A stretch of DNA of 8,258 bases, taken from the NCBI GenBank assembly GCA_002396665.1, contig DGYJ01000091.1, forward strand, positions 16,461-24,718, in the 5' to 3' direction. Positions 1 through 5,949 of this stretch are shown here, piece after piece. Below the pieces are notes generated by a model that worked only from the letters and a program-made list of their open reading frames with translations, was not told the origin of the DNA and did no database searches. The position numbers and the translations under genes were made by a program. This DNA is from Bdellovibrionaceae bacterium UBA5009 (GTDB lineage Bacteria; Bdellovibrionota; Bdellovibrionia; Bdellovibrionales; Bdellovibrionaceae). Every line of letters begins with the position of its first letter. The first letter of the stretch is position 1.

Positions 1-245
1 CAACAACGGGTTTGGACCCGCAAACAACAATGGCCATTAACGATTTAATTCAAAAACTTTCCAGACATTTGAAGACAACATCGATTGTCGTCAGCCACGA
101 TATGGGCTGTGCCTTGGCCATTGCTGATCGAATTGTTGTTTTAGACAAAGGTGAAATCGTTGAACAGGGAACAGTTGCCGAAATTAAAAAATCAAAGGTT
201 CCCTTGGTTGTGGACTTTCTTTCTGAAGTCATGGAGTCCGCTTAA
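1..245 (+). CDS. mlaF: MlaF-like ABC transporter ATPase, C-terminal part (5' end outside window)
   Basis: This is the tail of a nucleotide-binding subunit that powers lipid transport by the permeases encoded next to it. The reading frame is open from base 3 and begins with Thr-Thr-Gly-Leu-Asp-Pro, the D-loop that follows the Walker B motif, so Walker A, the signature motif and Walker B lie upstream of the window. The switch histidine (H-loop) is in VVSHDM, codon at 96-98. It is followed by the usual ADRIVVLDKGEIVEQGT strand of ABC ATPases. The stop codon abuts the ATG of the first MlaE permease with no gap, as expected for an mla/mce operon. The family assignment (MlaF/Mkl rather than another ABC ATPase) rests on these neighbours, since the visible part is generic. 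Confidence 0.88.
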   Translation, partial: TTGLDPQTTMAINDLIQKLSRHLKTTSIVVSHDMGCALAIADRIVVLDKGEIVEQGTVAEIKKSKVPLVVDFLSEVMESA

Positions 246-1016
246 ATGATCATTAAAGCTTGGATCGATGAACTGGGAAATGAAATCATGTTTTTAAGGC
301 ATATCTTAAGAACACTAATTTATCGACCCTGCCGATCTGAACTTATTTTTGAACAAATTTGGAATGTTTCAATGCAAAGTCTTCCAACAACGACCATGGC
401 TGGGTTTTTTGTTGGTGCGATTATGGCCGTTCAATTCACAGTTCAAATGAAAGAATTCGGAGCCCTGGGATATCTTGGTGGATTGTCGACCAGTGGAACA
501 TTTCGCGAAGTAGGTCCTCTTTTGATTGGCTTTATGTTGAGCGGAAAAATTGGCGCCTACACATCTGCTGAATTGGGCACAATGCGCGTGACAGAACAAA
601 TCGATGCCCTTCGCTGCCTTGGAACTGACCCCATTCGCGAACTGATTTTGCCTCGATTTATTGGCATTGTGATTTCAGCTTTTTTTCTTTTTACCATCGG
701 ATTGACAATGTCCATCGGGGGCGGGGCTTTGATGGGGTCCCTCTTTGCCGGTGTTAACTTTGATGAATACTTCAGACATATTCCAACAATTTTAACATTT
801 CCCTCTGCCATCAGTGGGCTTTTGAAAAGTTTTTGTTTTGCCTTGGTGCTGGCTACAATTTGCACCTACAAAGGATTCAATGCTTCCGGTGGCGCCCGTG
901 GTGTTGGCCGCGCCGTTGTTTCAACTTCTGTGACAACAATGATTGTCATTGTATTTACCGATTTGGTGACCAGCTGGTTTTCAGAAATACTGATGCAAAT
1001 TGCGAGGGGCTACTAA
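246..1016 (+). CDS. mlaE: MlaE-family ABC permease, first copy
   Basis: This is an inner-membrane permease of the MlaE/YrbE family, the transmembrane part of ABC systems that move phospholipids between inner and outer membranes. At 256 residues it has the usual family length. The amphipathic N-terminal segment (about residues 1-45) is present, followed by about five hydrophobic segments. The hallmark loop is at 107-122 (SAELGTMRVTEQIDAL), preceded by REVGPLL at 87-93; both are typical of MlaE. The ATG directly follows the ATPase stop, with GGAG at 233-236 nine bases upstream. The next permease starts immediately after this stop. A second, shorter MlaE follows, so the transporter may be a heterodimer rather than the homodimer known from E. 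coli. Family assignment is firm; the transported lipid and its direction are unknown. Confidence 0.93.
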   Translation: MIIKAWIDELGNEIMFLRHILRTLIYRPCRSELIFEQIWNVSMQSLPTTTMAGFFVGAIMAVQFTVQMKEFGALGYLGGLSTSGTFREVGPLLIGFMLSGKIGAYTSAELGTMRVTEQIDALRCLGTDPIRELILPRFIGIVISAFFLFTIGLTMSIGGGALMGSLFAGVNFDEYFRHIPTILTFPSAISGLLKSFCFALVLATICTYKGFNASGGARGVGRAVVSTSVTTMIVIVFTDLVTSWFSEILMQIARGY

Positions 1017-1694
1017 ATGAAGTTGCGCCCTAAAGAGACTTTTCAGCAATTGTATTTTGTAACAAACGAAAGCTTTTGGATTATTGTTTTTTGCGTTTCT
1101 TTTGCCTCGGTTGTCACCATACTTGAATCTTCATTCCATATGAAAATGGTGATTCAAAATGATTCATTAGTCCCAGGTTTTGCTGTCCTGCTTATTTTAC
1201 GTGAACTTGGCGCCGTCGTGACAGCACTGCTTTTGACCTCAAGAATTGGGGCGGGTTATGCCTCTGAAGTCGCGACCATGAAAATCACAGAACAAATCGA
1301 AGCCCTGAAGATGTTGGGAATACGACCAGTCGAATACCTTCTTGGACCACGTTTGATAGCATCTATTTTGGGTACAATTCTACTTGTGGCCATGGCCAAT
1401 GTGATTTGCATCCTTTGCGCCATGGGTGTCAGTGAACTTTATCTTGGATATCCACCCGCCATGTTTATTGGGGCCATGAGGCGTTTTGTTAGCTTTCAAG
1501 ATTATGTGATGGCCCTAGTGAAGGCCGGTTTTTTTGGCGCTGTCATTCCGATAGTAAGTTGTTACTTTGGGTTTAGGTCACGAAGTGGGGCTGATGGGGT
1601 TGGCGAAGCCACAACCCAAAGCGTGGTTTTTTCTTCGATTGCAATTATTGTTCTTGATTTTATACTGTCATTAACATTTTCCTATATTGTGTGA
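1017..1694 (+). CDS. MlaE-family ABC permease, second shorter copy
   Basis: This is a second MlaE/YrbE-family permease, 225 residues, clearly diverged from its upstream neighbour. The family loop is present at 82-97 (ASEVATMKITEQIEAL), preceded by LRELGAVV at 61-68 and followed by a PRLIAS segment. The C-terminus, with TTQSVVFSS and a last hydrophobic helix, matches the family end. Counting back from the shared loop, the N-terminus is about 25 residues shorter than in the first copy. Most of the amphipathic elbow/interface helix is therefore missing. The start is supported by GAGGGG at 1004-1009, seven bases before the ATG, and no longer start fits because the upstream gene ends at 1016. I infer it pairs with the first permease, as YrbEA/YrbEB pair in actinobacterial mce operons; a duplicated, decaying copy is less likely because the frame is intact. 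Confidence 0.9.
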   Translation: MKLRPKETFQQLYFVTNESFWIIVFCVSFASVVTILESSFHMKMVIQNDSLVPGFAVLLILRELGAVVTALLLTSRIGAGYASEVATMKITEQIEALKMLGIRPVEYLLGPRLIASILGTILLVAMANVICILCAMGVSELYLGYPPAMFIGAMRRFVSFQDYVMALVKAGFFGAVIPIVSCYFGFRSRSGADGVGEATTQSVVFSSIAIIVLDFILSLTFSYIV

Positions 1695-1700
1695 GGTTTT

Positions 1701-2480
1701 ATGATGAAGGTTGAAACAAAAGTGGGATTATTGGCTATCTTTAGCTTAGTTCTGGTTTTTGTCTTTGCATCCATGATGGGCTTGTTTTCATTCTTTTCAA
1801 AAACCCATGAATTGAATGTGATGTACAACTATGCCGGTGGCCTTGAAGAGGGCTCACCAGTTCGTGTGATGGGTATCAAGGTCGGTAAAGTTAAAAAAAT
1901 CAATTTTACTCCGGAATACAAAAGTCCCAATGGTGAAGAAGTTAAATTAAAGGTCACCATTGTTGTGGAAGAAAAGGCCTGGCGCAGTCTTCGTAAAGAT
2001 TCAAAGTTTTTCATCAACTTGGCTGGCGTGATTGGGGAAAAGTTTCTTGAAATCAGCGCGGGTTCTCTGGACTCTGCTGAATTTCAATCAGGTGATTATG
2101 TGCGTGGCGAAGATCCGCCACGAATTGACCAGTTGATTTCGCAAGGCTACGGGTTGGCTGGGAAAATTATTGAAATTGTAAATAAAAATGAAGGTTCGGT
2201 GACGAGCATGATCACTCAAATGGATAGGCTAGTGACAAACTTTAATAAAACCTTGGCCCTGCTTGATAAGACAACGCAAAATAAAGACGTGGCTAAACTG
2301 ATGGATAATGTGATGAAAATCAGCGATGATATGGCCTATTTAACTGGTGGTTTGCGTTCAAAAAAGGCAGAAGACAGTTATCAGCTTTTGCATAAACTTT
2401 TATTTCGACTTGAGCCTCTGGATTCTGCGGCCATTAAAAAGTTTTTTCAAGACGAGGGCGTTAGAGCCCGCATTTTATAA
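1701..2480 (+). CDS. mlaD: MlaD/MCE-domain substrate-binding protein
   Basis: This is the membrane-anchored lipid-binding subunit of the transporter, expected to form a ring of MCE domains in the periplasm on top of the permease. An N-terminal transmembrane helix lies at about residues 9-32. It is followed by one MCE domain at about 37-120 with YAGGLEEGSPVRVMGIKVGKV (44-64), the typical core, and the ENLAGVIGEKFLEI-type end (here INLAGVIGEKFLEI, 105-118). GEDPPRIDQL (136-145) leads into a long, mostly helical C-terminal part of about 110 residues, longer than E. coli MlaD (183 residues in all). There are two tandem ATGs. The second, at 1704, has better spacing (7 bases) from GAGG at 1693-1696 than the first (4 bases), so the protein may start one codon later. 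It lies six bases after the second permease. Confidence 0.93.
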   Translation: MMKVETKVGLLAIFSLVLVFVFASMMGLFSFFSKTHELNVMYNYAGGLEEGSPVRVMGIKVGKVKKINFTPEYKSPNGEEVKLKVTIVVEEKAWRSLRKDSKFFINLAGVIGEKFLEISAGSLDSAEFQSGDYVRGEDPPRIDQLISQGYGLAGKIIEIVNKNEGSVTSMITQMDRLVTNFNKTLALLDKTTQNKDVAKLMDNVMKISDDMAYLTGGLRSKKAEDSYQLLHKLLFRLEPLDSAAIKKFFQDEGVRARIL

Positions 2481-2488
2481 AGGAGATC

Positions 2489-3112
2489 ATGATGAAACAC
2501 GTATTAAGATTGGTTCTTTTGATCCTTTCATCCCATTTGGCATGGGCAGAAATAGAAACAATGCATGTTGAAGCTGCACCTTCAACGATGGGGGATGGCT
2601 TAAGCACAATCTCAGTTCAAAATGCAAATATGGACTACTCAAACAATCTGTTGTTGCGAAAAGACCGCAAAGTGGGTGTTGGCTTTGGCCTGGGCGGGGA
2701 TTTGGGCCTTTACGGAGCCCAAGTGGAATTGAATCTTGAAGATGAAAATGCAGCAAGAATTGGTTTTGCCGTGGCCTCGGATGTGAAATCTTTCTCGCTT
2801 CAGTGGAAGCGATCCTTTGAGGCGGAATATTTTGCCCCGTACTTTTCCGTCGGATTTGCAAGATGGTTCAATTCAACAGAAAGAAACTTAACCAATAAAT
2901 CCTATGTTTTAAATGCCGTCCTTGATGACAAAGCAAAACAAAGTGGAATCTTTACGTCGGACTTTTTGGTGGGATCAGCTGGGATGCAATACTATCAGTT
3001 GGATGGCGATTGGGCTGGCGCAGGCTTTTATTTCGAATTCAGTCTTTTAACATCTTTAAATAAGACAATGTTGTTACCGTCAGGCGGTTTGGGCGTCATT
3101 TATTACTTCTAA
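2489..3112 (+). CDS. Putative outer-membrane beta-barrel protein of the mla operon
   Basis: I do not recognise a named family. There is a clear signal peptide: positive MKHVLR, a hydrophobic stretch LVLLIL, then AWA|E as a likely signal peptidase I site (after residue 20, counting from the first ATG). The mature part of about 187 residues alternates polar and aromatic residues in short strands rich in Gly and Tyr/Phe. Examples are VGVGFGLGGDLGLYGAQVEL, FAPYFSVGFARWF and GAGFYFEFSLL. It ends in GVIYYF with a terminal Phe, the usual C-terminal signal of outer-membrane barrels recognised by BamA. The start is probably the second of two tandem ATGs (2492), six bases after AGGAG at 2481-2485; the first (2489) is only three bases away. 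It begins 8 bases after mlaD and precedes the operon terminator, so a role as an outer-membrane partner of the lipid transporter is plausible but inferred. Confidence 0.8.
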   Translation: MMKHVLRLVLLILSSHLAWAEIETMHVEAAPSTMGDGLSTISVQNANMDYSNNLLLRKDRKVGVGFGLGGDLGLYGAQVELNLEDENAARIGFAVASDVKSFSLQWKRSFEAEYFAPYFSVGFARWFNSTERNLTNKSYVLNAVLDDKAKQSGIFTSDFLVGSAGMQYYQLDGDWAGAGFYFEFSLLTSLNKTMLLPSGGLGVIYYF

Positions 3113-3151
3113 GTCGTCGATGAATTAAAAATTCAGATTTTGTATCGTTTT

Positions 3152-3176
3152 ATGGGGCTTCGGCCCCATTTTTTTT
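3152..3176 (+). terminator. Intrinsic terminator ending the mla operon
   Basis: A perfect 7-bp stem, ATGGGGC at 3152-3158 and GCCCCAT at 3163-3169, encloses a stable TTCG tetraloop and is followed by a run of eight T (3169-3176). It lies 40 bases after the barrel-protein stop. The opposite strand has no T-run after the stem, so it acts in the + direction. Confidence 0.93.
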
Positions 3177-3207
3177 AGATGAACGTCCTGAAAATAGTGA
3201 TCGAGCA

Positions 3208-3244
3208 CAAAAAGAAAAGGGCCAGTGTTTGCACACCAGCCCTT
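3208..3244 (-). terminator. Intrinsic terminator of the minus-strand Lys-rich peptide gene
   Basis: Read on the minus strand, AAGGGC (3244-3239) pairs with GCCCTT (3222-3217). An inner stem GTGT/ACAC sits around a GCAA loop, separated by a 2x2 internal loop. The stem is followed by TTTTCTTTTTG. It starts 25 bases after the stop codon of the small gene and faces the mla terminator, giving a convergent double-terminator arrangement. Confidence 0.85.
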
Positions 3245-3269
3245 GAAATACCTTGTTCAGGCAAAAAAA

Positions 3270-3344
3270 CTATCTTTTTTTAGTAGCTTTTTTCTTAGTT
3301 GTTTTTTTCTTTGCTGCTTTTTTTGTAGCTTTCTTCTTAGCCAT
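3270..3344 (-). CDS. 24-residue lysine-rich histone-H1-tail-like peptide
   Basis: This complete tiny gene encodes 24 residues made almost only of Lys (13), Ala (5) and Thr (4), plus the initial Met and a final Arg, ending in TAG. The block KKKATKK occurs twice (residues 3-9 and 17-23) around AA-KKKTT. The composition resembles the (A/T)KK repeats of bacterial histone H1-like proteins and of HU tails, which bind DNA or RNA by charge; here there is no folded domain, only the tail. Evidence that it is real: the ribosome-binding site AGGAGG (3357-3352) is perfect and lies seven bases before ATG, and an intrinsic terminator follows 25 bases after the stop. It stands alone between two + strand operons. 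Nucleic-acid binding is inferred from charge only. No strong promoter was found; a TTGACG on the minus strand near 3453-3448 has no convincing -10 partner. Confidence 0.8.
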   Translation of the reverse strand: MAKKKATKKAAKKKTTKKKATKKR

Positions 3345-3379
3345 TGTTGCTCCTCCTGTTGGGGCGTTTAATTTTAGCA

Positions 3380-3393
3380 CCAAGTTCGCTTGG
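3380..3393 (-). promoter_or_regulatory. Short inverted repeat in the leader of the Lys-rich peptide gene
   Basis: CCAAG and CTTGG flank a four-base spacer (TTCG on the + strand, CGAA on the minus strand). It lies about 36-49 bases upstream of the peptide start codon, so it would be a hairpin in the 5' leader or a binding site near the promoter. The five-base arms are short, so chance is possible. Confidence 0.35.
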
Positions 3394-3477
3394 CACTATT
3401 GTTTTTCGTATCTCTTACCAATAGTCTTCACATTATGAACTGCCACGTCAACAAAAAATTTAACTTGCATCATTTTT

Positions 3478-3485
3478 GATACATT
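3478..3485 (+). promoter_or_regulatory. Possible extended -10 element for the tad-like genes
   Basis: TGATACAT resembles an extended -10 box (TG-n-TACATT read to 3485) and ends eight bases before the likely ATG at 3494. No good -35 box is visible. If used, transcription would start at or next to the ATG, giving a leaderless mRNA, which fits the absence of any Shine-Dalgarno sequence there. Confidence 0.3.
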
Positions 3486-3493
3486 TTTTTTGT

Positions 3494-4198
3494 ATGAACC
3501 TATCATCCACTCTTTCTATCATTATATCGGCTGTCGGATTTTTTTTCTTCACATGTCCGCGTGCTCGGATTGCATTTTTATTTTTTCAGATCCTCATTTT
3601 GCTATTTTTCTACGATGAACCGCTCTTCATTTGGATTTCATGCGTGGTGATTTGGTTTTTCGTCTGGAGTTTTGACATTTTTTTAGAAATTCGTCGTGAA
3701 AACGAGCTTCAGTGGACCACTTTGGACTACTTGAACGCTTGCATTTTGCATCTTGAAGGTGGTTTTTCACTTCAAAATGCGATGAAAGAGTCCATTTCTG
3801 CAATTCAAGACAACAAAAAGCAAATTTTCGAAGAGATCTGGCAAAATCTGTTCCAACAAAAGGAAAAAAGAGGGGTAAGAAGCAATTTTTTTGAGAAATT
3901 TTATCTTGAATTGCTGTTTGTTGCTCAAACTTCTCAAAAAACAACAGAACAAATTCGCAAAATGAGATCACAAATAAAAACAGAGCTGCACTTTCGACGT
4001 AGGTCCGGACAAGTTTTGCGATCTCTGCGCATTCAATCCGTTGTTATGACGATCATTTACATCGCATTTGTCTGCATTCTGCAGCTTCAGCTGAAGATTT
4101 TTGACCATTTCGAAATTGTTTTGATCTCATTTTCACTTTTTTTGATTGGATTATTTGGAATGTTTAAAATTGGGAAGGATTTAAAATGGAAAACTTAG
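3494..4198 (+). CDS. TadB-like type II/IV secretion platform protein (T2SF domain)
   Basis: This is an inner-membrane platform protein of the TadB/GspF type, which in Tad (Flp pilus) systems holds the pilus assembly complex in the membrane. From ATG 3494 it has 234 residues, shorter than usual TadB (roughly 280-320). Hydrophobic segments lie at about 6-19, 26-39 and 43-63. A cytoplasmic T2SF-like helical domain at about 75-178 contains LDYLNACILHLEGGFSLQNAM (78-97) and RRRSGQVLRSLRIQ (168-181). Two helices at 182-199 and 207-226 follow. The only in-frame starts are TTG 3476 and ATG 3494, because a stop lies at 3461; neither has a Shine-Dalgarno sequence. The end overlaps the next gene by 13 bases. 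TadB rather than PilC/GspF is favoured by a single T2SF unit and the TadC-like partner. No ATPase or pilin gene is next to it. Confidence 0.7.
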   Translation: MNLSSTLSIIISAVGFFFFTCPRARIAFLFFQILILLFFYDEPLFIWISCVVIWFFVWSFDIFLEIRRENELQWTTLDYLNACILHLEGGFSLQNAMKESISAIQDNKKQIFEEIWQNLFQQKEKRGVRSNFFEKFYLELLFVAQTSQKTTEQIRKMRSQIKTELHFRRRSGQVLRSLRIQSVVMTIIYIAFVCILQLQLKIFDHFEIVLISFSLFLIGLFGMFKIGKDLKWKT

Positions 4199-4620
4199 CG
4201 CCTCCGTTGCAGCTTCTGTACCATGTTCGCCGACAAATCGAGCGTGGAATGTCCTTAAAGGGTGGTATTTTGAACTATTTAAGGTCTGTTGATGATGAAT
4301 TTAGTCACCAAGTGGCGTGTTGGTTGTCTGCAATTGAAAAAAAAGAGTCATCACATCTCATTTTGAATCAAGTGCACTCAGTTTATCGAAAAGAATTACT
4401 TCGATTACTTGAACGGGGCTTGGCAGGGGCCTCTATTCTTCATATTTTAAAGAGCCTAGAAGAAGAGATACTTTCTGCATGTGACAACGAAATTCAAAAT
4501 AAAATCACTGATCTTCCGTATTTAGCGATGATTCCCCTGCTTTTATTCCAATTCCCTGCGTTTTTATTGCTTCTGTTGGGTCCTTTATTGATGCAGCTCC
4601 TTGATTTGCTTAAATCTTGA
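4186..4620 (+). CDS. Short TadC-like platform protein (T2SF domain)
   Basis: This 144-residue protein looks like the cytoplasmic half plus the last membrane helices of TadC, the second platform protein of Tad pilus systems. RRQIERGMSLKGGILNYL (15-32) and LERGLAGASILHIL (75-88) are the twice-seen T2SF pattern of a basic/acidic helix followed by Gly-x-Ser/Ala. The C-terminus, LPYLAMIPLLLFQFPAFLLL (110-129) then LLGPLL, matches the Pro-rich hydrophobic end (FPA...LLGP) of TadC. Typical TadC has about 300 residues with N-terminal membrane helices, which are missing here. The neighbouring TadB-like protein may supply them. The ATG overlaps the upstream gene by 13 bases and has GGAAGGA (4173-4179 region) at good spacing, so translation is probably coupled. 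The family call is from pattern memory, hence moderate confidence. Confidence 0.65.
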   Translation: MENLAPPLQLLYHVRRQIERGMSLKGGILNYLRSVDDEFSHQVACWLSAIEKKESSHLILNQVHSVYRKELLRLLERGLAGASILHILKSLEEEILSACDNEIQNKITDLPYLAMIPLLLFQFPAFLLLLLGPLLMQLLDLLKS

Positions 4621-4661
4621 AGAAATGAAAGACTCGAGTTACACAGAAAACCGAGGGGAAA

Positions 4662-4886
4662 ATGGTTGATACAAAAGAAATTAAAAGAACTGATTTAGAA
4701 GTTTTAGTGGATGAACTTATGAAAGATGTACCAAACCAATCTTTGGTCAAAAAATTGAGCCAAAAGCTTGGATTTTCATATTCAAAGAATCATCTTGTCC
4801 AAATGAGCACTGTTTTAGAGGGCGCATCGGCAGAAAAAGTTCTAAAAACCCTACCCAAAGCACCTGAAAAAGAGATCGGAAGATAA
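4662..4886 (+). CDS. Hypothetical 74-residue protein upstream of cystathionine beta-synthase
   Basis: I do not recognise this protein. It is small, charged and without signal peptide or membrane segment. It is likely helical, with a first helix around 8-21 (rich in Glu, Asp, Leu) and a Lys-rich middle (KKLSQKLGFSYSKNHLVQM, 30-48). A second helix around 47-62 and a tail of KAPEKE type follow. The pattern QSLVKKLSQKLGFSYSKN could be a small helical DNA- or protein-binding motif, but that is a guess. The start is supported by GAGGGGAA just before the ATG. Its stop is one base before the ATG of the cystathionine beta-synthase gene, so the two are almost certainly translated from the same mRNA. 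That points to a role with, or control of, the transsulfuration enzymes; a link to the tad-like genes 41 bases upstream is equally possible. Confidence 0.75.
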   Translation: MVDTKEIKRTDLEVLVDELMKDVPNQSLVKKLSQKLGFSYSKNHLVQMSTVLEGASAEKVLKTLPKAPEKEIGR

Positions 4887-4887
4887 C

Positions 4888-5949
4888 ATGTCACTAAAAA
4901 CAGCCCAAAATTTGCTAGAACTGATCGGTCAAACGCCACTTGTTCGTTTGAATAAAGTGATGGATCAATCGCCCCATGAATTTTACGCCAAAATTGAATA
5001 TTTTAATCCTGGTGGCAGTGTAAAAGATCGTCTTGGTTTGGCTTTGATTGAAGGGGCTGAAAAACGTGGTGAATTAAAACCCGGTGGAACAATTGTCGAA
5101 GCCACTTCTGGAAATACGGGACTGGGCCTTGCTTTTGTGTCTGCATTAAAAGGTTACAAATGCATTTTCATTATGCCCGACAAAATCAGCGAAGAAAAAC
5201 GTGCTATTTTGCGGGCCTATGGGGCCCAAGTTGTCATTACCCCATCAGGTGTCGAGCCCGAAGACCCAAGAAGTTATTTGTCCGTGTCTAGAAAAATTGC
5301 CGAAAATACTCCGAATTCATTTTATGCAAACCAATACCATAATCCAGACAATGCTAAAATTCACGCGATCACCACTGGGCCTGAAATTTGGGAACAAATG
5401 AAGGGCGATGTCGATGCCATTGTGGGGGGCGCTGGAACTGGCGGAACTCTTTCAGGTATTGGCATGTTTATGAAAGAGAAAAAAAGCAAAACTCAAATTA
5501 TTTGCGCCGATCCTATTGGAAGTATTTTGTATGATCTTTATTATCATAAAAAAGTCATTGATCCACCGAAGCCTTACAAGGTTGAGGGCGTTGGTGAAGA
5601 CATGCTTCCAGACAATGTGCATTTGGATTTGATGCATGGTTTTGTCCAGGTGACAGATCAAGAAGCTTTTTCAATGACCCGTCGTTTGATCAGCGAAGAA
5701 GCCCTTTGCGTTGGGCCATCCAGCGGAATGATTATGGTCGGCGCTTTGAAGTATGCTCAAAAGTTAACTAAACCATCAAAAATTGTTGTGATCTTTCCAG
5801 ATAATGGACGTGCGTATCTGAGCAAAGTCTTCAACGATCAATGGATGGTTGAAAATGGCTTGCTTGACGCTGCAAAAATTAAAAATAGTTTTGCAAAAGT
5901 TGTGAACGCAGAAGATTTTTATCAGCAAAAGAATTGGAAGTTCGAATGA
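4888..5949 (+). CDS. cbs: Cystathionine beta-synthase (catalytic core only)
   Basis: This cytoplasmic PLP enzyme condenses L-serine with L-homocysteine to cystathionine, the first step of reverse transsulfuration. It is a fold-type II enzyme of the CysK/CBS family, 353 residues. The PLP lysine is Lys46 in NPGGSVKDR; the substrate loop is SGNTG (74-78). The phosphate-binding loop is GTGGT (183-187), and PSSG is at 277-280. CBS rather than cysteine synthase is favoured by YFNPGGSVKDR, by DPIGSILYD (208-216), by VEGVGEDMLP (232-241) and by PDNGRAYLSKVFNDQWM, all close to the animal CBS core. It is also favoured by the gamma-lyase gene that follows. The N-terminal heme-binding region of animal CBS and the C-terminal regulatory CBS-domain pair are both absent. 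Its TGA overlaps the next gene's ATG in ATGA. Confidence 0.9.
   Translation: MSLKTAQNLLELIGQTPLVRLNKVMDQSPHEFYAKIEYFNPGGSVKDRLGLALIEGAEKRGELKPGGTIVEATSGNTGLGLAFVSALKGYKCIFIMPDKISEEKRAILRAYGAQVVITPSGVEPEDPRSYLSVSRKIAENTPNSFYANQYHNPDNAKIHAITTGPEIWEQMKGDVDAIVGGAGTGGTLSGIGMFMKEKKSKTQIICADPIGSILYDLYYHKKVIDPPKPYKVEGVGEDMLPDNVHLDLMHGFVQVTDQEAFSMTRRLISEEALCVGPSSGMIMVGALKYAQKLTKPSKIVVIFPDNGRAYLSKVFNDQWMVENGLLDAAKIKNSFAKVVNAEDFYQQKNWKFE

Noticed and set aside
557..865. 102-residue minus-strand frame inside the first permease gene
   Set aside because: Composition and lack of start signals fit a shadow of the MlaE coding sequence.
2487..2861. 124-residue open frame on the minus strand inside the barrel-protein gene
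   Set aside because: No ribosome-binding site, no recognisable domain, and the + strand gene has a signal peptide, strand pattern and terminal Phe; it is a shadow frame.
3253..3438. 61-residue + strand frame very rich in Phe, Val and Ala
   Set aside because: It is the reverse complement of the Lys-rich minus-strand gene and its leader, and it has no ribosome-binding site; the minus-strand gene has RBS, stop and terminator.
5934..5945. In-frame TTG start giving a gamma-lyase four residues longer
   Set aside because: ATG 5946 has GGAAG at five bases and the usual ATGA overlap with the CBS stop; the TTG has no better ribosome-binding site.
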